Source of the DNA: CAWGYT01 sp963826795
GTDB taxonomy: Bacteria; Planctomycetota; Planctomycetia; Pirellulales; Pirellulaceae
Direction of reading: 5' to 3'
Assembly (NCBI GenBank): GCA_963826795.1
Contig: CAWGYT010000004.1
Span: forward strand, 310,001 to 374,000
Length of the DNA: 64,000 bases
The notes below the pieces were generated by a model. It had not been told where the DNA came from and searched no databases. It was given only the letters and a program-made list of their open reading frames with translations. Made by a program: the position numbers and the translations under genes. This document shows, in pieces, positions 56,754-64,000 of this stretch (position 1 is the stretch's first letter; each line of letters begins with the position of its first letter).

Positions 56754-57078
56754 TTTTTCTCCTTGCGCGGAATTCCTGAAAGCGATCCATCAGGCTGCGA
56801 TCGGCAAGTTCCGTGAGAACCAGCAGCTGATTCGAAACGATTTCGATCCGTTCGATCGACAGCAGGAACGGATGTCGGATTCCTTTGATTCGATTCAGTG
56901 CTTTTAGCTCGCGGGCCGCCCGCTCCTCCGTGATGTAGCCGTAGATCACCTTGATGGCCTTTTCCAGGCCCCCGGGCGCTCTTACTTTCCAAACCTCGCC
57001 ATATGCTCCGGCACCGATGCGATCGATCGTGTGGTAGCCCGGAATCAGCTCGGCGGGATTCAGAAACGTCACACTCAC
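56740..57078 (-). CDS. Kinase-tubulin fusion, N-terminal part
   Basis: Encodes the N-lobe of the kinase: YHTIDRIGAGAYGEVWKVRA, KAIKVIYG (lysine) and LSIERIEIVSNQLLVLTELA (hinge). An A5 run (T5 on plus, 56754-56758) shifts the frame; four As would join RARRK to GISREDLVQHLQDAADALDY and the rest. It lies 21 bp after the FHA-EAL gene, in one operon. Confidence 0.75.
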   Translation of the reverse strand: MSVTFLNPAELIPGYHTIDRIGAGAYGEVWKVRAPGGLEKAIKVIYGYITEERAARELKALNRIKGIRHPFLLSIERIEIVSNQLLVLTELADRSLMDRFQEFRARRKRDLA

Positions 57079-57099
57079 GATTCACCTGAGGAATTTGCG

Positions 57100-57943
57100 T
57101 TAGGTGCAGGAGGCTCGAATCCGGGCGATCGCTTCCGCAATCTTCTCCGGCGTTGCCGTGACTTCTGGAGCGCTATCCTCGTGCTTTGCGCTGGATTCTG
57201 CGGGCGTTATGTCAACGTGCTTCGGTCGGTTTGCGTCGGTACAGGCAAACTCGAATCCCAGTTCGCGGATCGCGGGGCCGTCGTTTTCATCGCCCTGACG
57301 ATGAGCAATCGTCGAACAGCCGGTATCGTGGAAGGCGGCCAGTACGCTGGTCAATTGTCGACGCGTAGGACGTCGCTGCGAAATGTCGCGAAAGGACCGC
57401 GACGTCAAGATCAGGTGCGTAGGCCGAGTTCCCGCGAGCTCCACGAGTTGTTTTCCCTCGCTGGCGGGGCATTCGAGCGCAAGACTGACGCCCAACTCGT
57501 CCAAGACGTTTCGGGCTGCCTGAAGTGCGTCGAGCCGACAGGTCGTTGCGTCGGTAATCGCGGCGATTAGACTTGCCGGCTCGGAAAGCTCGTCCACCAG
57601 ACGTTCGATCGACGATCTGAACTCGACCGCGTTCTCCACCTCCCACGCGGCAACAGCGATGACGAGTCGTCCTCTCTGCGGAAGCGAGCTGAATTCGCGT
57701 AAGGCACGCAGTCGACACAGCTGCCTCAGTCGGAATGCGGCTGCCGCTGGCGCGGTACGGGCCTCGCAGGGCAGATCCCAGGCAGTGCTTCGTCCGCTGA
57801 AGGTTGGAATCGCGGACCAGCCGAACGTTTTGTCGTCGGCCAGTCGCAGGATCGGCCGCAACCGTACTTCCACGGACCGATGCAGCAAAAGCTCGTGGAT
57901 CCGGCGGATACCCGCGATCTGCTCGAAAGCCGATCCCACACCT
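57100..57943 (-). CDS. Degenerate EAL-like domain (C-terminal part of FHA-EAL gene, frameshifted)
   Basis: About 280 residues in the frame after the FHA part: VGSAFEQIAGIRRIHELLLH, VEVRLRPILRLADDKTFGWS and HLILTSRSFRDISQ resemble the EAL phosphodiesterase barrel, but the EAL motif position reads WSA and the other metal-binding acidic residues are not evident. It is therefore unlikely to hydrolyse c-di-GMP; it may bind it or act as a scaffold. It ends in an acidic-basic tail. Confidence 0.65.
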
Positions 57944-58328
57944 TGCGCCGCCCCTCCCGCTCGGACATCACCTGGGTCGCCATCCCAGCGGCTTGCGAGA
58001 CGGCCTCGCACAAGAACGTGAATTCGGTGTCGGCGATTCCCAAGATATCGCCATGGCTCAAGACCGCTTCCTCGATCAACTCGCCATTGAGAAACGTGCC
58101 GTTGGTACTCTGAAGGTCGCGAATTCGAAACTTTCCCTGTTCGTGGACAATCACGGCGTGCTCTCGCGAGACTCGAGTCGAGCGCACCTGGAGATCGACC
58201 GATTCGATTCTTCCGATCTTGAAGGGAAAAGAACGCAAGACGGAGCGATCCTCCGCTTCCCCCGAGCTCGAATTGCACTCCAATCGGGGCATTTCACGTT
58301 CGCAGCTGCTCAGGATTTCAGTCTGCAT
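57726..58328 (-). CDS. FHA-domain protein (N-terminal part of FHA-EAL gene)
   Basis: Residues ~30-115 are an FHA domain: FKIGRIESVDLQVRSTRVSR, EHAVIVHEQGKFRIRDL and STNGTFLNGELI, with the phosphopeptide-binding Arg, Ser and Asn present. It should bind phosphothreonine, plausibly products of the neighbouring kinase. The frame after ~57945 is nonsense; adding one base near AAGGTGTGGG would link it to the EAL-like domain. Confidence 0.75.
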   Translation of the reverse strand: MQTEILSSCEREMPRLECNSSSGEAEDRSVLRSFPFKIGRIESVDLQVRSTRVSREHAVIVHEQGKFRIRDLQSTNGTFLNGELIEEAVLSHGDILGIADTEFTFLCEAVSQAAGMATQVMSEREGRRKVWDRLSSRSRVSAGSTSFCCIGPWKYGCGRSCDWPTTKRSAGPRFQPSADEALPGICPARPVPRQRQPHSD

Positions 58329-58824
58329 GGTGCACGAGTTCCCCGGTAAACCCCGTCCCAGAACGGCAAACGGCGTGACGAACGGTAACTGAGACTGGCC
58401 ATTGACGTCTGGCTCAGCGACATCGGCTCGCCGTGCGCAGCACTATAAGTAGCCTACTTCCCGTTCGGCCTGCTCTACTGTTCGTACGTACGTGAATGCG
58501 ACGCGTATCAATCGGTCGCCGTCGCACACTCCGCACGACCAGCAAGTCCTTCGCCAATGAGTGCGCGTGAGGTGAACTCGGAAGTGGCAATCCACATCTG
58601 ATCGCTGTCCGAGCCGACGGACGACTGAGCTAAGTTTGAGTCGTAGCAGGCACGTTGCGCGGTGTTTTGTATCAACCATCCCTGGGATGCATTTCCGTCC
58701 GTCGGACTTGGCAGCAGCTAAAGACCTCGGACTTTGTCGCGCTCCCGGGTCCACACCCCGCTCGCTTGCCACGCTGCACTTAAGCGACCCACTGCTGTTC
58801 CCCCCCAATTCGACGACTGCTGCG
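58329..58824. other. Intergenic between divergent signalling operons
   Basis: About 500 bp with no convincing gene. It should contain the promoters of the leftward FHA-EAL/kinase operon and the rightward REC-GGDEF-CBS gene. Confidence 0.4.
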
Positions 58825-60228
58825 ATGACGCTAAACGCTGCCACGGTACTCGTAGTTTCTCCCGAACCGACGACGCTCCGGCGCATCCGACGGATTCTGA
58901 CGGCGTTCGGCTGCGACGTGTTGAGCCGCCGCGAGATCCCCTCGTCGCAAGATGTGGGCCAGTATGTCTATCCCCAGTTCGTGATCGTCGACGAGCGGGC
59001 GATGGACGCCCGGTTTCAATCGCTGAGCGGATTCCTCGAAACACAGGCCTTCCCTGCCCCGTACATTCTGCTGCTTCGAGACCCCAACAGTCGCGACGGA
59101 ATTCTCGAAGCATTTGCCGCGGGCGTCGACGACTTCCTCGAAAAACCTGTAAATTCTGCCGAACTCCTGAGTCGGCTGAACGCGGGGGCGTGCTACCGGG
59201 AAACACGCCTGAGCGACGACGACTTGATTCAGTCGGATCTGGAGACGGGCCTATTGACCGAGGGCGCTTTTGTTCGGTGGCTGGGGCGGCAACCGGCGAA
59301 CTCCGACGCGCCCGGCTGCTGCGTCCTCATCGAGATCGATCTGCTGCGGCAGCTTGCCGCGAGGATCGGCTGGCCCAGCGCGCGTGTCGTCTTGCGGGCC
59401 GTCGCCGGGATCGTGAGTGAACATTGCCTGCCGCACGCGGAACCGTTTCGACAATCCCCTCGTCGGCTTGGGGCATTCCTGCCGAATGTGCATCCCGAAC
59501 GGGCGCGGGAGTGGACCGAAGAGCTTCGAGCGAAAATCGCCAACAGCCACTGCGCCGCCGAGGTCAAATCGCTCGACCTGACAGCCAGCGCGGGAATTGC
59601 GGCCCGGACACGCACGAACCATGCTCCACACAAGCTCCTGGCGGAAGCCGTTCGCGCACTCGACCGGGCGATCACCGACGGGGGAGACTGTACCGTGCTC
59701 AGCGAAGACCTGGCGGGCGACCCGAAGGAATCGGTCGGCTCGTTGGAGTCTTCCTTCACCAGATCACGTGCCCGGGATGTCATGACTTCGCTTTCGGTTT
59801 TTCTGCAACTGACAGACACGGTGGGCAGTGCGATTGCGAAACTGACTGCTGCCCGGCTGGAATTCGCCCCTGTCGTGGACGATGGTCGCTTTCAGGGCGT
59901 CGTCTGCCGCGATGAATTGGCCAAGTACAGTCTCTCGCAAGGCGGCGCACAGGCCCCCGTTCGCTCGGTCTTGGCGAAAAACGTGGTTCAGGTCAACGAG
60001 GAAACACCCCTGCCTGACGTCATCGAGGTGTTCCGACATGGCCACTGCGAAGTCGCCATCGTGGTTCGCCAGGCACAACCGACGGGGACCATCACGGCCC
60101 GCGATCTATCGGTGCTTCGCAGGCCGACCGATTGCGGATCACGGATACCGACGGACGAAGATCCGGTCGACGTGAATTGCGTGACCAAGACCGACCCCCG
60201 GCGAGCGGAATTGCCAACCTTCCGCTGA
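58825..60228 (+). CDS. Response regulator with degenerate GGDEF and CBS pair
   Basis: 467 residues. A REC receiver domain (~5-120) has VLVVSPEP in place of the usual paired acidic residues, an Asp in FVIVDERA and the conserved Lys in DFLEKPVNSAELLSRL. A GGDEF-like fold (~150-300) begins DLETGLLTEGAFVRWLGRQP but reads FRQSPRRLGAFLPN where RxGGDEFxxLL is expected, so cyclase activity is unlikely. Two CBS motifs (~310-430) follow (ARDVMTSLSVFLQLTDTVGS; FAPVVDDGRFQGVVCRDELA). It is likely a ligand- or phosphorylation-controlled platform. It is divergent from the FHA-EAL gene and 25 bp before the AAA ATPase. Confidence 0.8.
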   Translation: MTLNAATVLVVSPEPTTLRRIRRILTAFGCDVLSRREIPSSQDVGQYVYPQFVIVDERAMDARFQSLSGFLETQAFPAPYILLLRDPNSRDGILEAFAAGVDDFLEKPVNSAELLSRLNAGACYRETRLSDDDLIQSDLETGLLTEGAFVRWLGRQPANSDAPGCCVLIEIDLLRQLAARIGWPSARVVLRAVAGIVSEHCLPHAEPFRQSPRRLGAFLPNVHPERAREWTEELRAKIANSHCAAEVKSLDLTASAGIAARTRTNHAPHKLLAEAVRALDRAITDGGDCTVLSEDLAGDPKESVGSLESSFTRSRARDVMTSLSVFLQLTDTVGSAIAKLTAARLEFAPVVDDGRFQGVVCRDELAKYSLSQGGAQAPVRSVLAKNVVQVNEETPLPDVIEVFRHGHCEVAIVVRQAQPTGTITARDLSVLRRPTDCGSRIPTDEDPVDVNCVTKTDPRRAELPTFR

Positions 60229-60253
60229 GTCCTCGTAGACGGAGATCCAACGC

Positions 60254-61585
60254 GTGCCAACGATCGACGTGCCAAGATCCGAGTCGCGGATCCTCGCCGA
60301 ATTGGGCCTCGACGAAAGCTTTCGGCCCGCCGAAGTGTGCAGTCTAGAAGACACGGGGCTCAACGAACCACTCGTGGAATCACTCGTCTGCAAGTACTTG
60401 CTGACCGTCGGGACGGCGAGTGGACGGCGGATCGCGGATTCGTTGTGCTTGCCGTTTGGAATTCTCGAATCAACCTACCAGTCGCTCAGAATCCGACAGT
60501 TCCTCGCGCAGGCCGGCTCGGCGCCATTGAACGATTGCATCTACGCGCTCACACCTCAAGGGCAAACTCACGCCCGCAGCGAAATGACCACCTGCGCTTA
60601 TGTCGGCCCGGCTCCCGTTCCCTTGGAGGACTATCTGAATTCGGTTGGGGCTCAGACGATGCGTGCCGAAAAGCCAACGCAGGCGAGACTGCTGAAGGCC
60701 TTTTCCGACATCGTGGTTGACCCCGAACTCCTGCGGAAGATCGGTCCGGCGATCAATCGTGGAAAAGGCATGTTCCTCTACGGCACGCCAGGCAACGGGA
60801 AGACCACGCTGGCAAAACGAATCACCGCCTGCTTCGAACAGACGATCATGGTTCCGCACACGCTGATCGAGGACGGCCAGTTCATTAAGTTCTTCGACGC
60901 CTCCTGCCACGAAGTTGTAGCCAGCGATGTGCGGGGCATTTTCAAGCAAGAGGACCGCGACAAACGTTGGATTCGCATCCGCCGACCCACCGTGATTGTG
61001 GGCGGCGAATTGACGATGGATAGCCTTGAGTTGAAATTCGACCCCATCAGTAAGGTCAGCCGGGCGTCGCTTCAGTTGAAGAGCAATTGCGGCTGCCTGT
61101 TGATCGACGACTTTGGACGGCAGCAGATCGAGCCGTGCGAACTGCTGAATCGCTGGATCGTTCCGCTCGAGAACCGAATCGACTATTTGACTCTCTATAC
61201 GGGCAAGAAGATCCAGGTCCCCTTCGAACAACTGATTATTTTCTCGACGAATCTGGATCCGAGCGACCTGGCGGACGACGCCTTCCTACGTCGGATCCCC
61301 TACAAGATCGATGTAAGCGACCCGAATGCGGAGGAGTTTCACGAGCTTTTTCGCCGTGTCGCTGAGTCGATGGAATGCGAGTACTGCCCGGACGCAATCG
61401 AGTACCTGATTGAAACGCATTACCGACGGAGCGGCCGCGGCTTGCGTCGCTGCCACCCCCGCGACCTGCTGGAGCATATCGAAAGCTACTGCCAGTACAA
61501 CGAAGTTCCTTTCGAAATGAGTCCGGAAAACTTCGACCGTGCCGTGGGGATGTACTTTACGGTCATGTCGGCCGAATCGGCGTAA
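60254..61585 (+). CDS. AAA-type P-loop ATPase
   Basis: 443 residues from GTG 60254 (GGAG nine bp upstream). The N-terminal ~130 residues are winged-helix-like (LVESLVCKYLLTVGTASGRR; YALTPQGQTHAR). The ATPase has Walker A MFLYGTPGNGKTTLAKRI, Walker B NCGCLLIDDFGRQ, a sensor-1-like LIIFSTNLDPSDL and an arginine-finger region FLRRIPYKI. The C-terminal lid contains RSGRGLRRCHPRDLLEHIES. Such ATPases recur near signalling or pilus genes in planctomycetes; the target is unknown. It is probably co-transcribed with the REC gene. Confidence 0.8.
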   Translation: MPTIDVPRSESRILAELGLDESFRPAEVCSLEDTGLNEPLVESLVCKYLLTVGTASGRRIADSLCLPFGILESTYQSLRIRQFLAQAGSAPLNDCIYALTPQGQTHARSEMTTCAYVGPAPVPLEDYLNSVGAQTMRAEKPTQARLLKAFSDIVVDPELLRKIGPAINRGKGMFLYGTPGNGKTTLAKRITACFEQTIMVPHTLIEDGQFIKFFDASCHEVVASDVRGIFKQEDRDKRWIRIRRPTVIVGGELTMDSLELKFDPISKVSRASLQLKSNCGCLLIDDFGRQQIEPCELLNRWIVPLENRIDYLTLYTGKKIQVPFEQLIIFSTNLDPSDLADDAFLRRIPYKIDVSDPNAEEFHELFRRVAESMECEYCPDAIEYLIETHYRRSGRGLRRCHPRDLLEHIESYCQYNEVPFEMSPENFDRAVGMYFTVMSAESA

Positions 61586-61875
61586 GCGCCGACCTTCGTG
61601 GCCATCGCGATAAGGTCGGCAGTCACGACAGGTGCCGTTGGCCACGGGGCAGAACGGTTTCGTCGGCGGAAGCGTCCCTCTCCGCAATCTGGATGCTCAT
61701 TCTGCGAGCTCCCACGTCGCTCGATCTCTGAACGCCCAGCGGAATCTTGTGCCTTGGGCGGGCAAACGTCCACTCGATTTGACGGGCGGGATCCCCACAC
61801 ACGATTGAATCGGACGCGTGTTTGGGCCTATATTCAAGCGTTTCGTCCAGCTCACCCCAGGCAAGACGTGGTGCT

Positions 61876-62586
61876 ATGTCAGATCGACTTTCAGGAAATG
61901 AAGTGCTCGCCATCGATGCCGGCACGCAGGGGCTATCGGTGATCCTTTGGTGCCCTCAGCGCAGGCGTTGCCTCGGCGTTGGAGATGCGAGTTACCAACA
62001 CGACTACGTTCCCGGTCTACCGGAGGGACGCTTGGAGCAATATCCGTCCTATTGGACCGATGCCTTGCAAAAGGCAATGGTCGCGCTGCGACAAGACATC
62101 CAGCGCAACACAGGTCAGACCATCCAGACCGTGGCCGGAATCGGTGTCACGGGGCACATGCATTGCATGGTCCGTCGTGATGCGAATGACGGCAAGCCAT
62201 TCAGCGGCGACATGTGGAACGACCCGCGCGGGGTTGCCGAAAGTGAGCAGCTGACCCGACTGTTCGGGGAGCACATCCCGGCCCGCTGGACCGGCTGTCA
62301 TGTGCTGGCGCGGATGCACTCCGATCCCCATGAATGGAATCAGGCGACCGGCGTGTCGGTCACCTCCGGATCGCTTGTGCACGACTTGACGGGCGAGTGG
62401 GTCCTGGGCCCTGGCGATGCCTCGGGAATGTTCGGCAATTTGGACGCACAAGGCCAGATCGACCGGACGAAGTTGCGCAAAATCGATGAGCTGACGGCAA
62501 GTCGCTTTACGCCCCTTGAACAGTTGGTGCCGCGCAGTCGTGCCTGCCGGCGCCATCGCCGCGCGGCTGAACGCGCGTGGAAGTAA
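61876..62586 (+). CDS. FGGY sugar kinase (xylulokinase-like), N-terminal part (frameshifted)
   Basis: Starts MSDRLSGNEVLAIDAGTQGL, the FGGY phosphate-1 motif, and continues with QYPSYWTDALQKAMVALRQD, GIGVTGHMHCMVRRD (catalytic region), MWNDPRG, and SGSLVHDLTGEWVLGPGDAS. It phosphorylates a pentulose or related sugar at the expense of ATP; relatives include xylulokinase and sedoheptulokinase. One extra A at 62536 breaks the frame after LEQLVPR. Confidence 0.82.
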   Translation: MSDRLSGNEVLAIDAGTQGLSVILWCPQRRRCLGVGDASYQHDYVPGLPEGRLEQYPSYWTDALQKAMVALRQDIQRNTGQTIQTVAGIGVTGHMHCMVRRDANDGKPFSGDMWNDPRGVAESEQLTRLFGEHIPARWTGCHVLARMHSDPHEWNQATGVSVTSGSLVHDLTGEWVLGPGDASGMFGNLDAQGQIDRTKLRKIDELTASRFTPLEQLVPRSRACRRHRRAAERAWK

Positions 62587-63430
62587 ACTCCTCGGTGGTC
62601 TGCCCGAGGGAATCCCGGTCGCCGCGCCGGAGGGCGACCAGCAAACCACGCTCGTCGCAACGGCCGCCGGCGAACTCGAACTGGCGCTGTCGGCCGGCAC
62701 GTCGTTCACCGGAAATCTGCCCTGCCGTACCAAACTCGTCGCGGAAAGCGAGACGATCAACGTGCTGCAGACGCCCGACCAGCTGACGATGTTGATGGTT
62801 TGTGCTCGCAACGGAACCGTCGGCTTCGCACAGTACATCACGGCCCTTGCCAGCCTGGCCGGCAAACCATTCGGCCAGGTTGCCGACGACGTGACCGAAC
62901 TCGCGCGAGACGTACCGACGGACTGCAATGGCGCCATGCTGTGGGGGTTTTTCCAAGGGGAGAACGTGGTCGAATTGCCACATGCCAAAGCAACGCTGAA
63001 AGACGCCGGCATCGATCTGTTGGCCAACCCGGGGGTCATGGCACGCTTGCTGTTGGAATCGCCCTGCCTGACGATGCGCTATGGGCTGGAGAACCTCAGG
63101 CCGAAAATTGGCTCGATCCGCAAGGTCATCCTGACCGGCGGGGCGCTCAAGTCAAAGGGCGGGTTCGCTCCCCAGATGTTCGCCGACATCCTGGGCGTCC
63201 CCGTGGTCGGTCGTAGCGGTGACGAAGAAGGTACCGCCAAGGGTGCCGCACTGTTGGCCGCCTACATGGTCGCGGTCCAGGCGGGTGAAGCGCCGACGTC
63301 GTTGGCCGACTTCGCGAAAAGGCAGGCCACGGGCGACGAGCAGACCTGGGAGCCCGATCCGCAGCGGCAGCCGATTTACGACGCTCGGTACGAACGGTTT
63401 GCCGCCGAAGTCCAGCAGATGAAGACGTAG
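62537..63430 (+). pseudogene. FGGY sugar kinase, C-terminal part in shifted frame
   Basis: Carries on directly (VVPAGAIAARLNARGSKLLG) with the C-terminal ATPase subdomain: SAGTSFTGNLPC, VILTGGALKSKGGFAPQMFA (adenosine motif), DILGVPVV and EEGTAKGAALLAAYM. With the first part the protein would be ~517 residues, normal for FGGY kinases. It has no plausible start of its own at the junction, although an ATG at 62516 opens this frame. Confidence 0.8.
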
Positions 63431-63627
63431 AGTGCCCCGGACTTGAAATTCGGTCCGACAGGCAGTCGCCAGCCCCGCCCCCCTTTCGGCCCTCCGCAGC
63501 ATCCGTTGCCTGCCCAACTTGCGAGTGGAAGTCATTTCAATACACTGGAATGTTAGCAGCGAGATGGATCGAGTCGCTGGAAAGCATGTGCCCCTCTGGC
63601 AGTCTGTCTTCAGCGGGTAGTTCGACC

Positions 63628-64000
63628 ATGAAATACGCGACACGATCCGGCAGCCTCACGCGATTCAGCGTTGTGCTGTGCGCCGCGACCGGATTGCTCG
63701 TTCTGTTGGGCTTCCTGCTGTGGAGACTTGGCCAGCCCGGCTCGCCGACCGCGAAGGGCAACACGCGGTTGGCATCCGAGACCGCCGATGGGCCGAGCCA
63801 GCCGACGCGCCGATCGCAGGGACTGCTGATGTACTGTGCCGCCGGCATCCGGACGCCGGTCGAGCAGATCGCGGCGGCGTACGAGCGGGAATTCGGCGTG
63901 CCCATTCAGCTGCAGTACGGCGGCTCCAATACCCTGTTGAGTCAGATCACCGTGGCGAAAACCGGCGATCTCTACTTGTCAGCCGACGAGAGCTATATCG
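63628..64000 (+). CDS. modA: ModA-like periplasmic binding protein, partial (runs off window)
   Basis: 124 codons visible. A signal/anchor segment (FSVVLCAATGLLVLLGFLLW) is followed by a linker and the start of a molybdate/oxyanion-binding fold: GLLMYCAAGIRTPVEQIAAA, YEREFGVPIQLQYGGSNTLL and GDLYLSADESY. The S/A-loop after the first strand and the GGSNTLL then GDLYLSAD pair are characteristic of ModA/tungstate ABC substrate-binding proteins. Substrate cannot be fixed without the C-terminal part. Confidence 0.8.
   Translation, partial: MKYATRSGSLTRFSVVLCAATGLLVLLGFLLWRLGQPGSPTAKGNTRLASETADGPSQPTRRSQGLLMYCAAGIRTPVEQIAAAYEREFGVPIQLQYGGSNTLLSQITVAKTGDLYLSADESYI

Overview
The window looks like a chromosomal segment of a planctomycete, probably Pirellulaceae-like. 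The grounds are several large secreted proteins whose N-termini carry the planctomycete-type LExxxxR(V/F/T)L leader motif, many Hanks-type kinases fused to WD40, STAND, formylglycine-enzyme or tubulin-like domains, an ECF sigma factor, dockerin-type repeats, and planctomycete-type small hypothetical proteins. Genus assignment is not possible from the sequence alone.

Layout. 1-4 kb: a TIR-domain protein followed by a methyltransferase (cut by the window edge), and a DUF2235 alpha/beta hydrolase. 4.4-7.5 kb: a 3.2-kb segment bounded by two inverted copies of a 235-bp dispersed repeat, holding a DUF4143 ATPase and a truncated Y1/RAYT-type transposase. 7.7-18.4 kb: a kinase neighbourhood with an FHA-pseudokinase, two near-duplicate kinases (one with WD40 repeats), a kinase fragment cut by a REPIN-like element, and dispersed repeats. 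18.6-24.3 kb: a decayed accessory region with membrane and hypothetical genes, an ECF sigma remnant, an excisionase-like HTH gene whose ribosome binding site sits in a perfect hairpin, a wrecked tyrosine integrase beside tRNA-Met, and an IS1634-like transposase remnant. 24.3-31.3 kb: a fatty acid desaturase, a small secreted protein, a 1543-aa secreted protein with a degenerate protease motif, and a divergent ECF sigma factor.

31.3-44.4 kb is the most interesting part. A minus-strand operon encodes a 71-aa double-glycine leader peptide, an MvdD-like ATP-grasp ligase, a PpiC/SurA-like protein and a kinase-STAND-FGE fusion. Next to it lie a C39-peptidase ABC exporter and its HlyD partner. Together these are what a graspetide (omega-ester/amide peptide) RiPP pathway needs: precursor, macrocyclase, leader protease/exporter and periplasmic adaptor. 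A perfect 14-bp-arm hairpin separates the precursor from the maturation genes. An animal-type heme peroxidase lies between the two halves on the other strand.

44.6-64 kb: an amidohydrolase, a secreted LamG protein containing a nearly perfect 2.1-kb tandem duplication, small conserved proteins, a DUF374 acyltransferase, a signalling block (kinase-tubulin, FHA-EAL, REC-GGDEF-CBS, AAA ATPase) with degenerate c-di-GMP domains, an FGGY sugar kinase, and the start of a ModA-like binding protein.

Caution: seven large genes between 21 and 63 kb are each interrupted by one or more small indels. This could be real decay or sequencing/assembly error, and it matters for every split gene described here.
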